NCBI GenBank assembly: GCA_035222895.1
Contig: JAVYIG010005316.1
Location: 1-64,000 of the forward strand
Length of the DNA stretch: 64,000 nucleotides
DNA from: Strongylocentrotus droebachiensis
Taxonomy: Eukaryota; Echinodermata; Echinoidea; Camarodonta; Strongylocentrotidae
Direction: 5' to 3'
Part shown: in pieces, positions 10,065 through 20,148 of the stretch
Layout of the letters: the number at the start of each line of letters is the position of its first letter
Numbering within the stretch: the first letter of the stretch is position 1
Made by a program: the position numbers and the translations under genes
The notes under the pieces: generated by a model
Databases searched by the model: none
Told to the model about the DNA's origin: nothing
Seen by the model: only the letters and a program-made list of their open reading frames with translations

Positions 10065-10681
10065 CAGGGGCGGATCTAGCTTTTTGCTAAGGGGGGGGTT
10101 TGACCAAAATAATGACGATGCGGAGCATCGTCCACGAGCCGCGAAGCGGCGAGCCGATTTTTTTGTGGGTGTTTATTTGAACCCCGTAAGTGATGTTTTC
10201 CTGGCATCTATTAACACAATGGAGACCATAAAAAGCAGTGCATGATAACGTCTTTTTAAATCAAGTAACAGTTAAATAAAATAATGACGATGCGGAGCAT
10301 CGTCCACGAGCCGCGAAGCGGCGAGCCGATTTTTTTTGGGGTGTTTATTTGAACCCCGTAAGTGATGTTTTCCTGGCATCTATTAACACAATGGAGACCA
10401 TAAAAAGCAGTGCATGATAACGTCTTTTTAAATCAAGTAACAGTTCAATACACAGTTATATCCAGAGTTATCATGTGTTTGGTTAAGTTACCAGATGAGT
10501 TGAATATCTTCTCACAATATTTGCACTTGAAAGGGTTTCTCTCCAGCGTGCGTTCTTTTTTCTTTTTTCTTTTTTTCTTTTTTTTCTCTTTTTTTTCCCT
10601 TTTTTTTTTTTGTGTTTTTTTGTTGGGCCGCCCAAGGGGGGGGTTTAAACCCCCTAAACCCCCCCCGTAGATCCGCGCCTG
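10065..10681 (+). mobile_element. Zinc-finger-carrying MITE, copy 2 (complete, internally duplicated)
   Basis: The left end is CAGGGGCGGATCTAGC (10065) and the right end GTAGATCCGCGCCTG (to 10681). These give 14-bp imperfect inverted termini (CAGGSGCGGATCTA). GAGAG flanks both sides (10060-10064 and 10682-10686), a 5-bp target duplication. An internal direct duplication of about 172 bp (10106-10277 and from 10278) doubles the hairpin-containing 5' part. The zinc-finger fragment lies on the minus strand near 10463-10552 and has the same frameshift and second-His loss as copy 1. Confidence 0.85.
10106..10449 (+). repeat. 172-bp internal tandem duplication in MITE copy 2
   Basis: AAAATAATGACGATGCGG starts at both 10106 and 10278. 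Each is followed by the same hairpins, the AACCCCGTAAGTGATG stretch and GATAACGTC...AAGTAACAGTT. Copies 1 and 3 have the unit once, so the duplication is private to this copy and recent. Confidence 0.9.
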
Positions 10682-10699
10682 GAGAGCAAGCGAATCACT

Positions 10700-11663
10700 T
10701 AAAGAGCGCGGGGGTGTGGGTAAAAGGCCACCCGCGCGAAGCGCGGAAGCTTAGACGTTCCCTCAAATTATTAGGAAAAGAAGACGATTTATTGTACCGT
10801 TTCTCGACTGTTAATCCTTGTCTGAATGAAGTCCCCCCCCCTCCCGCGCAAAAGCTTTGACGTTTCATTAAATTATTATGAAAAGAAGACGATTTGCTGT
10901 ACCGTTCTCGACTGTTAATCCTTGTCTGAATTCAGTTTCTCCCCCTCCCGCGCAAAGTGCGGAAGCTTTGACGTTTCATTAAATGATGTGAAAAAGCAGA
11001 CGATTCGGTGTACTGTTCTCGACTCTTAATCCTTATCTGAATTCAATTCTCCCCCGCCCGCGCAAAGCTCTGAAGATTTGGCGTTTCATTAAATTATTAG
11101 AGAAAGCAGACGATCGTTGAACCGTGCTCGACTCTTAATCCTTGTCTGAATTCAGTTGCTTTGACGTTTCATTAAATTATTAAAGAAAGTAGACGATTCG
11201 TTGAACAGCGCTCGACTCTTAATCCTTGTCTGAATTTAGTTTCTCCCCTCCCGCGCGAAGCGCGAAAGCTTTGACGTACAGTATCATTAAATTATGAGAA
11301 AAAGCAGACGATTCGGTGTCGGCCTACTGTTCTCGACTCTTAATCCGTATCTGAATTCAGTTTTCCCCCCTCCCGCGCGAAGCGCGGAAGTTTTTACGTT
11401 TCATTGAATTATTAGAGAAAGTAGACGATTCGTTGAACCGTGGTCGAGTCTTAATCCTTGTCTGAATGAAATTTCCCCCTCCCGCGCAATGCGCGGAAGT
11501 TTTGACGTGTCATTCAATTATTAGAGAAAGAAGACGGTACGTTATACCGTTTTCGACTCTTAATCCTTGTCTGAATTCAGTTTCCCCCTTCCAGCGCGAA
11601 AAGCTTAGACGTATAATTTAATTATTATAGAAAGAAGACGATTCGTTTTACCATTTTCGACGG
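10700..11663 (+). repeat. Satellite array, about 9 monomers of 105-120 bp
   Basis: Each monomer has a CCCGCGCGAAGCGCGG palindrome, GAAGCTTTGACGTTTCATTAAATTATTAGAGAAAG in degenerate form, a CGATTCGTTGTACCGTTCTCGACTCTTAATCC core and TCTGAATTCAGTTTCCCCC. The GACGTTTCAT word recurs near 10750, 10858, 10970, 11081, 11168, 11273, 11396, 11504 and 11612. The array is non-coding. Confidence 0.9.
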
Positions 11664-12145
11664 CATTTGCAAGATAATAGTAATTTAGAACTTCCCTAAA
11701 AAAGGTGGGGCTTGAAAATGTCTTCAAGTGGGAAAATAATGACTATTAGTTGTCAAATCGACTTAGGAGATATAGAGCCAATAAGTAATAGTCTTGATTT
11801 TCAGACCATTGTACCGAATGTTCATGCGTTTTATGCTGTGCAAAGATTTAATCAGTTTAATTTTGGCCATCACAAGAAGTGGGTTATTGATGTAGACAAA
11901 TGCTCATGTACCCTTTACATCTCACTTTATGTATGTTATTACCAAAGAAGAAAAAAAGCCAGTCAGTCACTCAATAGTGTCTGACGGTGAGGTCTAGCAA
12001 GTAAACGCGTTTCCTTGCATAATTTGAATATTAGGACACTGCTAACGTTTGAATTCCACAGATAGGAAATACATGACATATTCATAATTCCTGCAAAGTT
12101 CTACATAATTTGAGGTTGGTTGCAAAAGGGACATAGTACCTTTAA
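11664..12145 (-). mobile_element. TTAA-type MITE, copy inserted in satellite array (left end missing)
   Basis: This is collinear with the complete copy at 56163-56701 read on the opposite strand. The terminus GGGACATAGTACCTTTAA is intact at 12128-12145. The other terminus (about the first 50 bp) is missing at the satellite junction near 11664. The 273-nt open frame at 11712-11984 is not conserved as coding in the other copies. Confidence 0.85.
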
Positions 12146-12775
12146 GCTCTATTTATCTGAATTTAGTTTCCCCCTCTTGCGCGAAGCGCGGAAGCTTTGA
12201 CGTTTCCTCAAATTATGAGAGAAAGAAGACGATTCGCTGAACCGTTCTCGACTCGTCCAAATGAAGTTTTCCTCTCCCGCGCGAAGCGCGGAAATTTTTG
12301 CATTTCATCAAAATATAGAGAAAGGAAAACGATTCGTTGTACTGTTCTCGACTCTTAATCCTTATCTGAATTCAGTTTCCCCCCTCTGCGCGAATCGCGA
12401 AAGCTTAGACGTTTCCTCAATTTATTAGAGAAAGAAAACGATTCGTTGTACCGTTCTCGACTCGTCTAAATGAAGTTTTCCCCACCCTCGCAAAGCGCGA
12501 CAAATTTTGCGTTTCATCAAAATATAGAGAAAGGAAAACGATTCGTTGTACTGTTCTCGACTCTTAATCCTTATCTGAATTCAGTTTCCCCCCTCTGCGC
12601 GAATCGCGGAAGCTTAGACGTTTCCTCAAATTATTAGAGAAAGAAAACGATTCGTTGTACCGTTCTCGCGAATCGCGGGAATTTTTGCGTTTCATCAAAA
12701 TATAGAGAAAGGAAGACGATTCGTCGTACCGTTGTTGACTCTTAATCCTTGTTTGAATTAGTTTCCCCAAAAATG
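12146..12775 (+). repeat. Satellite array resumed, organised as about 210-bp dimers
   Basis: Two monomer variants alternate. Type A has GACGTTTCCTCAAATTATTAG and type B has GCATTTCATCAAAATATAG. Type A starts near 12196, 12408 and 12617, so the higher-order period is about 210 bp. The upstream half of the array (10.7-11.66 kb) does not show this alternation. Confidence 0.8.
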
Positions 12776-12960
12776 TTAAACCTCCGATTTCTTTAGCTGA
12801 TATTATAGGAAAGTGAAACTTCGAGAAAGTACAAGTATTGTAGTTGAAGTCACTCTCAAAGTCGTCACAGCGGATAAAAAGTCACAGTTCGTAGGGAAAA
12901 AAACTTGTCGGCCGACCGACAATATACATCTCACCGACTTCAAACTTCTGCATTGATATA

Positions 12961-13855
12961 GTACACGAGGATCGAGCAAGAATACCGACACAGCTGACCC
13001 GACAGGCGCGGATCTACGGGGGGGGGGGGGTTAGGGGGTTTAAACCCCCCCTTGGGCGGCCCAAAAAAAAAAAAAAAAAAAAAAAGGAAAAAAAAAGAAA
13101 AAAAGAAAGAAAAAAAGAACGCACGCTGGAGAGAAACCCTTTCAAGTGCAAATATTGTGAGAAGATATTCAACTCATCTGGTAACTTAACCAAACACATG
13201 ATAACTCTGGATATAACTATGTATTAAACTGTTACTTGATTTAAAAAGACGTTATCATGCACTGCTTTTTATGGTCTCCATTGTGTTAATAGATGCCAGG
13301 AAAACATCACTTACGGGGTTCAAATAAACACCCCCAAAAAAATTGGCTCGCCGCTTCGCGGCTCGTGGACGATGCTCCGCATCGTCATTATTTTGGTCAA
13401 ACCCCCCCTTAGCAAAAAGCTAGATCCGCCCCTGCCCGACACAGTAACATATTTACCCATGTCTTTCTTGCTTCCTTGATGAGACGACTCCACCCACAAC
13501 CCCCCTTTCTTTTACTCCCACTCCTCCTTTCTCAGGCTCTTACCTCCCCCCTCTGTCCTCTCTTCACCCCACGTTTCTTTTGTTTCCCTTTTCTCTTTTT
13601 TTGTTTTCCTTTTCTTTTCCTTTCTTTCCTCTTCTCCCTCTTTTTCTTTTTTCTCTTTTTTTCCTTTCTTTTTTGTTTGCTTTCTTTTCCTTTCTTTCTT
13701 TTCTTTTCCTTTTCTTTTTTGTTTTCTTTCCCGTTCCCTCTCTTTTTTTCCCTCCCCCTTTTCTTTTTTTCCCGACGGCAGCTCAATTTTACCGACAATA
13801 TCCTGACAGGTGGAGGGGTGTCGCACCCCCCACACCCCCCTTTGGCGACGCCCGT
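12961..13855 (+). repeat. Tandem duplication, unit 1 (interrupted by MITE copy 3)
   Basis: The unit begins GTACACGAGGATCGAGCAAG and contains ACCGACACAGCTGACCCGA, GTCTTTCTTGC, CTCAGGCTCTTACCTCCCC, a long CT-rich stretch, then GACGGCAGC and ACAATATCCTGACA. Without the 437-bp insertion its length is about 458 bp, close to unit 2. It is non-coding despite long open frames through the pyrimidine tract. Confidence 0.85.
13003..13434 (-). mobile_element. Zinc-finger-carrying MITE, copy 3 (complete, with empty-site proof)
   Basis: The element is bounded by CAGGCGCGGATCTAC (13003) and GCTAGATCCGCCCCTG (to 13434) and flanked by CCCGA on both sides (12998-13002 and 13435-13439). The parallel unit at 13856-14335 has the uninterrupted GCTGACCCGACA...GCAACATATTTA, giving the pre-insertion sequence. 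The finger fragment reads on the plus strand, with Cys codons at 13147 and 13156 and His at 13195. It has no transposase. Confidence 0.9.
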
Positions 13856-14335
13856 GTACATGAGGATCGAGCAAGAATACCGACACAGCTATGGCTGACC
13901 CGACAAAGCAACATATTTATCCGTGTCTTTCTTGCTGCCTCGACGAGACGACTCCACCCAACAACCCCCTTCTCTCTTTTACTCCCACTCCTCCTCTCTC
14001 AGGCTCTTACCTCCCCTCTTTCTCCTCTCTTGCATCCCCCGTTTCTTTTCTTTCCCTTTTACTCTTTATTCTTCTTTTTTTCCTTTTCTTTCTTTTCTTT
14101 TCTTTCCTCTCCCCCCTCTTTTTCTTTTTTTCTCTTTCTTTCTTCTCTTTTCTTTCATTTCTTTTCCTTTCTTTCCTTTCTTTTCCTTTCTTTCTTTTCT
14201 TTTCTTTTCTTTTTTTCTTTTCTTTCCCTTTCCCTCTCTTTTTTACCTCCCCCTTTTCTCTTTTTTCCCGACGGCAGCGCAATTTTTCCGACAATATCCT
14301 GACACCCTTCCCCCTTTGGAGACGCCCCTGATGGT
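13856..14335 (+). repeat. Tandem duplication, unit 2 (empty site)
   Basis: This is homologous to unit 1 throughout. The single CCCGA at 13899-13903 marks the unoccupied insertion site. The right end reads GGAGACGCCCCTG, a transposon-like terminus (CAGGGGCGTC on the other strand), so the duplicated unit may itself be a DNA transposon family member. Confidence 0.8.
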
Positions 14336-15480
14336 GATTCGTTATACCCTAACTCTAAATTAGACCTTCATTGTACCTAGGCAATCTCATCTAAACGCGC
14401 TAATCTATTATCCTCTCAGATTTTGAAATAATAATACTAACATAGAAATATGTTGTATTCCTCCAGCACACAACACATACATAATCTCAGGTGTAAATAT
14501 CGTTTTAGGAAAACGAGCTTATCAATCAATACTGCAATCTGCATGTGATTCACCTAATTATTGCACTATTATTATGCTTCGACTACCCATATGACATATA
14601 ACATAGAAATATAAAGGAATAATCATAAACTATATTAAGACAAGAAATATAGACTAAAGAATATTGATTGTCTCTAAGAAATGTGATAACTTCCACTTAT
14701 GCAATATACAGCAATACATGTAGTATTATAAGCCAATCAACATCCAAACATCAACCCTTAAATACAATTAGGCCTATGGGATAATTATGAGCAGGTTTAT
14801 TCGATTGTAAACTCCAAAGAATAATGGTCAGACAATCCCTTGTGCCAAGCAAATGCAAACTCTTCACAGTGTTTCCAACTTCTAATCTGAGCTCTTAAGC
14901 AAACATGCCTCCATCACTAATCCCCCTGTCCTAGCCCAATGGAGAGTGTTGCTCAACAACACAACATGAAAGAGAATATTGGGGAAGAAAGGGAGAGAAA
15001 GAGAGAGTGTGTGTGTGTAAATCCCTACCACGAGTGAGGTTGACCTCTGTACAGAGTGACCCAGAGAGATAAGGGAGAGATGGAAGAGGGGGAGAGATCT
15101 ACTCTGTTGTTCCAACACTATGTATCTACACTGGATCATACACACTATCACAATGGCACTGTTGCATAGTATATCACCTAATTTGCAATTCGAGTAGGTT
15201 CTGAATGATAGATTGTAAATCTGAAACTACCATTCATGATATTAGACTTACCTTTTCTTTATCAACCCTAGACTAGCTTTATAGTATTTACAAACTCCAA
15301 TACTAGGTGGAGGATAAACGTTCATATAGCAGTTCGGTACCTCGTTTATAATTTGACATACTATTCTTTGCATCAGAAAGTTCCAACCTCAATGGAAGTA
15401 CTCTTACAACTTCTTTTCTGACATAGAAATCAAAGTCAATAATTTTAAGAACGGTAAGAGTACCACGTGCGTCGATCACC
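14336..15480. other. AT-rich spacer, no gene seen
   Basis: Short GA/GT microsatellites lie near 14995-15020. No coding or repeat family is recognised. Confidence 0.4.
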
Positions 15481-15579
15481 ACGTGCCCGGCACATTTTTG
15501 CTTGTCTGCGGTGCATGCACTCACCCTACACACACATTAAACTCCATATTAAACAAGGTATCTGATTGGACGATCAATT

Positions 15580-16400
15580 CCAGACGCATGCGCAGTAAAC
15601 AGCATCCGTCTGGAAAAAGGCACACGTGTGCTAATAAAGTAACAGGCGTGTGCTATCGCACCTTGTACGCGCCTGCTAAATAACAGGCGGTGATTGGTCA
15701 ATTTAGCAGACATGTGCTGCGTTCCATACGTCTGGGGCACGTGAATAAAGTCTCCAACGGCTTTCCATACATGCGTACGTTCTGTCAGAACCACGCGTAC
15801 GTTATGATGGACCCACGCGTACGCTCTGTCAGAACCACGCGTACGCTCTGACATGCACGCGTACGGTCTTGGCACGCGTTATGAAGGCGATAGCCAACCA
15901 TACATTGACAGTGACACTGTACGCTGGTACTGCAGTACAGTGTCATGTGCTGCACTAACACTACCGACTCTGTCCCACACACCACAGCACAGCACGTACA
16001 GTATACCGTAGACGGAACAATTACAAACACAATCCCTATACTTTCCACAGTCTGACAATTCTTCACTTCAGCGGGATACAAATCAAATCATGACTCTGAT
16101 AATTGGCAATCTGTAACTTACCTCGGATCCCCTTGGAATTGACTTATTGGTCATCAATATCCCAGCTCGAGGATCAGGACCAGGAACAGAACAGATTCAG
16201 ATTCGTTGCTCAGGATCAGGCCGGCCAGCTCAGCTATCTCAGCTCAAATCTTTGCAGAAAATTAAAAATGGCGGCGCGGCGTGGCGGGCTAGCGCGGGAG
16301 CCAATCACGTGCAACGCATACGCGCATATGCAGCCGATCCGCCTAATGCGCATGTGCGCTGTATCCCACAATGCTTTTTGCACGCTCCTTTACACTAGCT
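15580..16400 (-). promoter_or_regulatory. CpG-rich promoter-like region, probable minus-strand first exon
   Basis: CpG density rises sharply. On the minus strand there is a strong donor, GATCCGAG|GTAAGTTAC (GT pairs with 16120-16121), so a first exon may lie between about 16122 and 16400. The same block contains AATGGCGGC (YY1-like, near 16267), CCAAT (near 16301) followed by a CACGTG E-box, and further CpGs. About 250-500 bp away is a cluster of ACGCGTACG words (15770-15880). No coding exon downstream on the minus strand is recognisable, so the gene it would serve is unknown. Confidence 0.35.
15770..15885. repeat. ACGCGTACG motif cluster
   Basis: ACGCGTACG occurs four times (about 15792, 15812, 15837 and 15858), with related ATGCGTACG and GGCACGCG variants on either side. 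CTGTCAGAACC intervenes in two of the spacers. It is partly a tandem repeat of about 25 bp and could be a regulatory cluster or a short CpG satellite. Confidence 0.65.
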
Positions 16401-17160
16401 TACTGTAGATATTTGTTCCCATGCTCTACGACACTGATGTTTACAGCAATATACTGTACAGCAACGTACTTATACAGTTAATTATCGTAAAATCGTTATT
16501 ACAACATATTACTGTTGTAAATCACAGTATTTTACTGCATGAGTTACAGCAAATTTTTACAGTGTACGTCGCTGATAACTAAATCAATAGTTCGTTTGTT
16601 CTTTTTTTTTGCGTTTTTAAAATAATACATAATGATATACATAAATTAACAATTATTTCTTCATAACGAAAACTGGCGATCATCCGCGATGCGCAAGATT
16701 CACAGAGCATTAATACACACGCTACAACACGGGAAACCGGTTGATATTACGTGTAATGACTGTAATCTTTTGCTTATAGCGCCTTTGTTTCTGAGCGTTA
16801 CCGAAAATGGCAAGGCAATTATTGGACTTCATTTATCTAGCTTTCTAAAAATATAAATTTTGTCAAAATTTGTTTGATATCCAGTGATCATTTTTTCTTG
16901 AAAGTTGGTAGTGTAAAGAACTTTGTCTATTGGAAAGTGCCGGAAATCCACTCTTTTTGACCCATTTTCCCCGACACCGTACCCTTTCTTCTTCGCTCGC
17001 AAAAAAACAAGGGGTCGTTTCACAAAAAGGCAAGCTGGTTTCGGTAGTTTAATAAATTACCTACACAGAAATGTAAACTGAATTTTGATTGGTCAAAAAT
17101 CCAGTGATCATTATTCCTCAACTACTTTAGCTCAAATCACAAGAAGGTTCTCAAAAATCT
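16401..17160. other. Spacer between promoter-like regions
   Basis: AT-rich, with several TTTACAGTGTAC/TACTGTA words near 16430-16565 that look like a decayed inverted repeat. No gene is seen. Confidence 0.3.
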
Positions 17161-17164
17161 GGTA

Positions 17165-17473
17165 TCCTACGTCATTTTAGGTCACGTGACATATACACGA
17201 AGCATACCCTTCCGCTGTTTTCAAACTCTGCGACACTGTCTATCTGCTGGAAATGCTGCTCTACGTCAAGGATTATGGAGTTGGAAATCATATTTGAATC
17301 TGTGTAGATGAATATTTGTAATGTGTTATCTTTTGTCTCAACGCTTAATATGTTTTAAAGGACAAAAAATCTCGGACTCAAGCTAAATATTAGCTTTTTG
17401 GAGTGATTGCATTCTGCTTTTTTCGTCTGATTCGAGCATCGGCACCAATTTGAGCGATTCCACTTTACTGCAG
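17165..17473 (+). promoter_or_regulatory. Promoter and non-coding first exon of the Tudor-knot-like gene
   Basis: A GTCACGTGAC E-box palindrome lies at about 17183-17192. The segment ends at the donor TTTACTGCAG|GTAAGC (GT at 17474-17475). The next acceptor on this strand, TACTACAG at 18039-18046, opens the coding exon, so an intron of 573 bp would lie in the 5' UTR. The transcription start is not determined. Confidence 0.4.
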
Positions 17474-18060
17474 GTAAGCACGGGTTCATTCAGCAGACGA
17501 CCGGGGAGCGCGGGGAACGGGGGAATGTGCAGTACAGTGTGTGGGTTACATGTGCACTGTAATATACCATGCCAATGGCAGCAATGCTATTTAATACTTA
17601 CTTATGTTATAATGTATAATCTAGTATGCCTAAATAGGCTAATGATTATGATTTTATAATAACTAGTCTATGAAATAGAATATATTTCTACCTCTAGACT
17701 AAAGTTAGAGACTAAGTCTAAATTGTTGAATGTTGCCTGATCTTGTTGCCATGTTGTGTTGACTGTTGTTAATATCAATTTTGCAGTTGTTTAGCTTGGC
17801 CTCTTACTTCTAGAGGAATCTTGGTGCTAGATCTAATTCACTTTTGTATCCATACCCTACACTCCACCCTCTAACCCTGTCGGCGGTCGCCGCCATAAAC
17901 CCTATCAGTATCAGTTTACGTCCCTGTAAAGGATGTAACCCTTTTCGTGTGGAATGGTCAATGGAAACTAAATTTATTTATCACCAAATTTTTTACAACC
18001 AAAGACGATTGATATCTAATTATTGTCTCTATACTTCGTACTACAGGTAAACTACACTTT

Positions 18061-18468
18061 ATGGCTGACCGCTCAAGGAGGAATGTGCAGAGAGTGGATT
18101 ACAAGCGACTCTCGGAGGGCCCATCTGTGACGTCCACAACAACAAAATTGCAGTGCCAGTGGTCAACCAAGGAGCTTTTTCCTCTGGAAATCATAGAAAC
18201 AAAAATAGAGGACGATATAACTTTTGCCCTAGTGCATTACATCGGATGGGCCAAACGATACGACGAGTGGAGGCCCCTTAGTGACATAATAAGCGTGCCA
18301 AAAGAATTTGTTCAATCAACCCCTGCGGCAACATCAGCCTTTTACCTGCAGCTCGCTGTGAACATTAAGGAAAACCTCTCAATTGCGAGAAAAACAGACA
18401 GCTTGATCGAGCTTCGCTTGCCAATCGTGCGTGAAGCTTTTGCTCCACTTCAGAAATGTAGTACATGA
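18061..18468 (+). CDS. Small protein with chromobarrel/Tudor-knot-like motif
   Basis: The 135-residue frame starts 14 nt after a splice acceptor (AG at 18045-18046) and stops at TGA. The N-terminus (residues 1-15) is basic, MADRSRRNVQRVDYK. Residues about 33-80 form a compact beta-rich segment, and VHYIGWAKRYDEWRPLSDI (58-76) matches the HY-x-GW-x3-YDEW signature of chromobarrel/Tudor-knot domains, as in MSL3, MRG15, MOF/Esa1 and ARID4 proteins, which bind chromatin or nucleic acid. The rest is alpha-helical-looking with no further motif. An AATAAA poly(A) signal lies 120 nt after the stop. The first exon appears non-coding. It may be a complete small gene or the N-terminal exon of a larger one whose other exons are lost; no in-frame donor is obvious before the stop. 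Function is inferred from the motif only. Confidence 0.6.
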   Translation: MADRSRRNVQRVDYKRLSEGPSVTSTTTKLQCQWSTKELFPLEIIETKIEDDITFALVHYIGWAKRYDEWRPLSDIISVPKEFVQSTPAATSAFYLQLAVNIKENLSIARKTDSLIELRLPIVREAFAPLQKCST

Positions 18469-18587
18469 ATATCCGTGCCCGTTATAACGGCCGTCAACTG
18501 TAGCTTTAGATAAGCAATGTACATATGTTCAACAGGTTTAACGTTTATCAAGAAATGTGTTACCGATATGTTTGATAAGTTGGATAA

Positions 18588-18593
18588 AATAAA
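18588..18593 (+). terminator. Poly(A) signal AATAAA
   Basis: It lies 120 nt downstream of the stop codon of the Tudor-knot-like gene and is followed within 25 nt by a T-rich stretch. Confidence 0.5.
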
Positions 18594-18829
18594 TCTTCTG
18601 AAAAGGAATATTATTTTTTCTTTGCACTTATTCTTGTTTATACATGCACGTAACTTATTTGACTGAAAGGGAGAAAGCTATACAATATCAAAATACAAAC
18701 AAAAATAGTTTACTGAATTGAGTGAAACATGTTTTGGATTTCAAATGGACAATTCACATACACCTGTGTAAATAGATAAGGAGAGAAAGGAAAGGACTAG
18801 GCCTACAAGTATTTGTAAGAAATATTTGT

Positions 18830-19010
18830 GAGAAAAGTGAGAAATACATAGAGAGATATATTGAGAGGAGAGAGAGGGATACACTGTAGAGAGAGTGACA
18901 GAGAGTGAATGAGAGGAGAGAAAGAATGAGAGGGATAGAGAGAGAGGAGAGAGGATAGAGAGAGAGAGAGGGGGGGATAGATGTATAGGGAGAGAGAGAG
19001 ATAAAGTGGG

Positions 19011-19060
<50 letters not shown>
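18830..19060. repeat. (GA)n microsatellite
   Basis: A GA-rich block ending in a pure run near 19016-19050 and a G-run. It generates long artefactual Ser/Leu frames on the minus strand. Confidence 0.95.
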
Positions 19061-19950
19061 AAGAGAGTAAATCGAGTACGCATACATTTAGCACATTGAT
19101 TGCTCCTTTTCACCCCCTTGGTATAAAACCCCCCCTGTTGACACAATGGAACCGTCCGACCGCTGGTATCTGTCATTCTTGCTCAGCTGTGGACCGTCAC
19201 GCGATCCGCACAGGCATACACACGCCAGCATACACAGAAAAGGGTCTTTTGATCAAAATAGCCTGAAAGTGTTTGCTATGCATTATACATAATTACAAAT
19301 CTTCAGTACATTAAATGAGACGCATGCATACAAACACAAATATATTTTAATGAAAAGAGATAAAGTACAAAAAACGCAGGAGACCGCCATCATGAGCGGT
19401 AAGCAATAGGTGTGATGTGACAGCGCCAAGCATATCAAGTGCTCAGCGCGGATATAAAGGAAGGGTATATGATAGCCTCTTTGAAGAGCCACGGAGGGTA
19501 AACAGTAAACAGGTTGTCACTTGTCATCTTGTACAAGACATTCTCCTCACAGAGGGGCTGCAAAAGACTCCAAATATTGGCAGAGATTTTAACTCCCCAA
19601 TAACAAGACGACTGATTTTCGGAAATGCGATTATTTTTTCGCAGAAGTAGGTCCATGCAGAAACACAGTAATTATTATTGTAGTGGATTGCGTCTCTTCC
19701 ACTTTCCTTCATAATATAATCATTATTTTGATGCCACTTACGCTGTCTGATCACGCTTTACATTATTACCTTGTGTCCAGGCGGTATAGAAGTATTTCCA
19801 CTATCTAAGTTGATCTGCGTATGGATGGTGCACAAAGTGTAGACCAATGCCTCATTCTGTCATTTCTTCAATGAAGTATACTGTTTTAGGAAAGTCTATG
19901 AATTTAAACTAGACCAGACGATCCCGATCTCATTTTGCGCCAGCGTTAAT
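19061..19950. other. No gene seen
   Basis: Unique AT-rich sequence with short chance frames only. Confidence 0.35.
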
Positions 19951-20148
19951 GTTAAAGCCCCTCTGCACTATAGTTCGGCCAGGAGGGATTAGAGGGATTA
20001 GTGTGGTCACTGACAGGTGGTTAACTCATCAACTCAGCTCTCAATTAACATAAGAAAAAGAGGATCATGGGGACCAATGGGCACCGCTTAGGCATTGTTT
20101 TCTGTATAGAGGGAGCAATCAGCTACAAGTAGTACTGTGGGGCTTTAA
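19951..20148. mobile_element. Candidate 200-bp TTAA-bounded MITE
   Basis: The left end is TTAAAGCCCCTCTGCACTA and the right end, on the opposite strand, is TTAAAGCCCCACAGTACTA. The ends are inverted and match at most positions over 19 bp, with TTAA outermost as in piggyBac- or Kolobok-type target sites. The single copy in the window limits confidence. Confidence 0.5.

Noticed and set aside
11712..11984. 90-codon open frame
   Set aside because: It lies inside the TTAA MITE and is not kept open in the other two copies.
10700..12775. Possible CRISPR-like regular repeats
   Set aside because: The units are full-length homologous monomers without unique spacers, in animal DNA; it is a satellite.
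13476..14363. Long Phe/Leu/Ser-rich (plus) and Lys/Arg/Glu-rich (minus) open frames up to 240 codons
   Set aside because: They run through the duplicated CT-rich tract, are open in several phases at once and have no domain or splice context.
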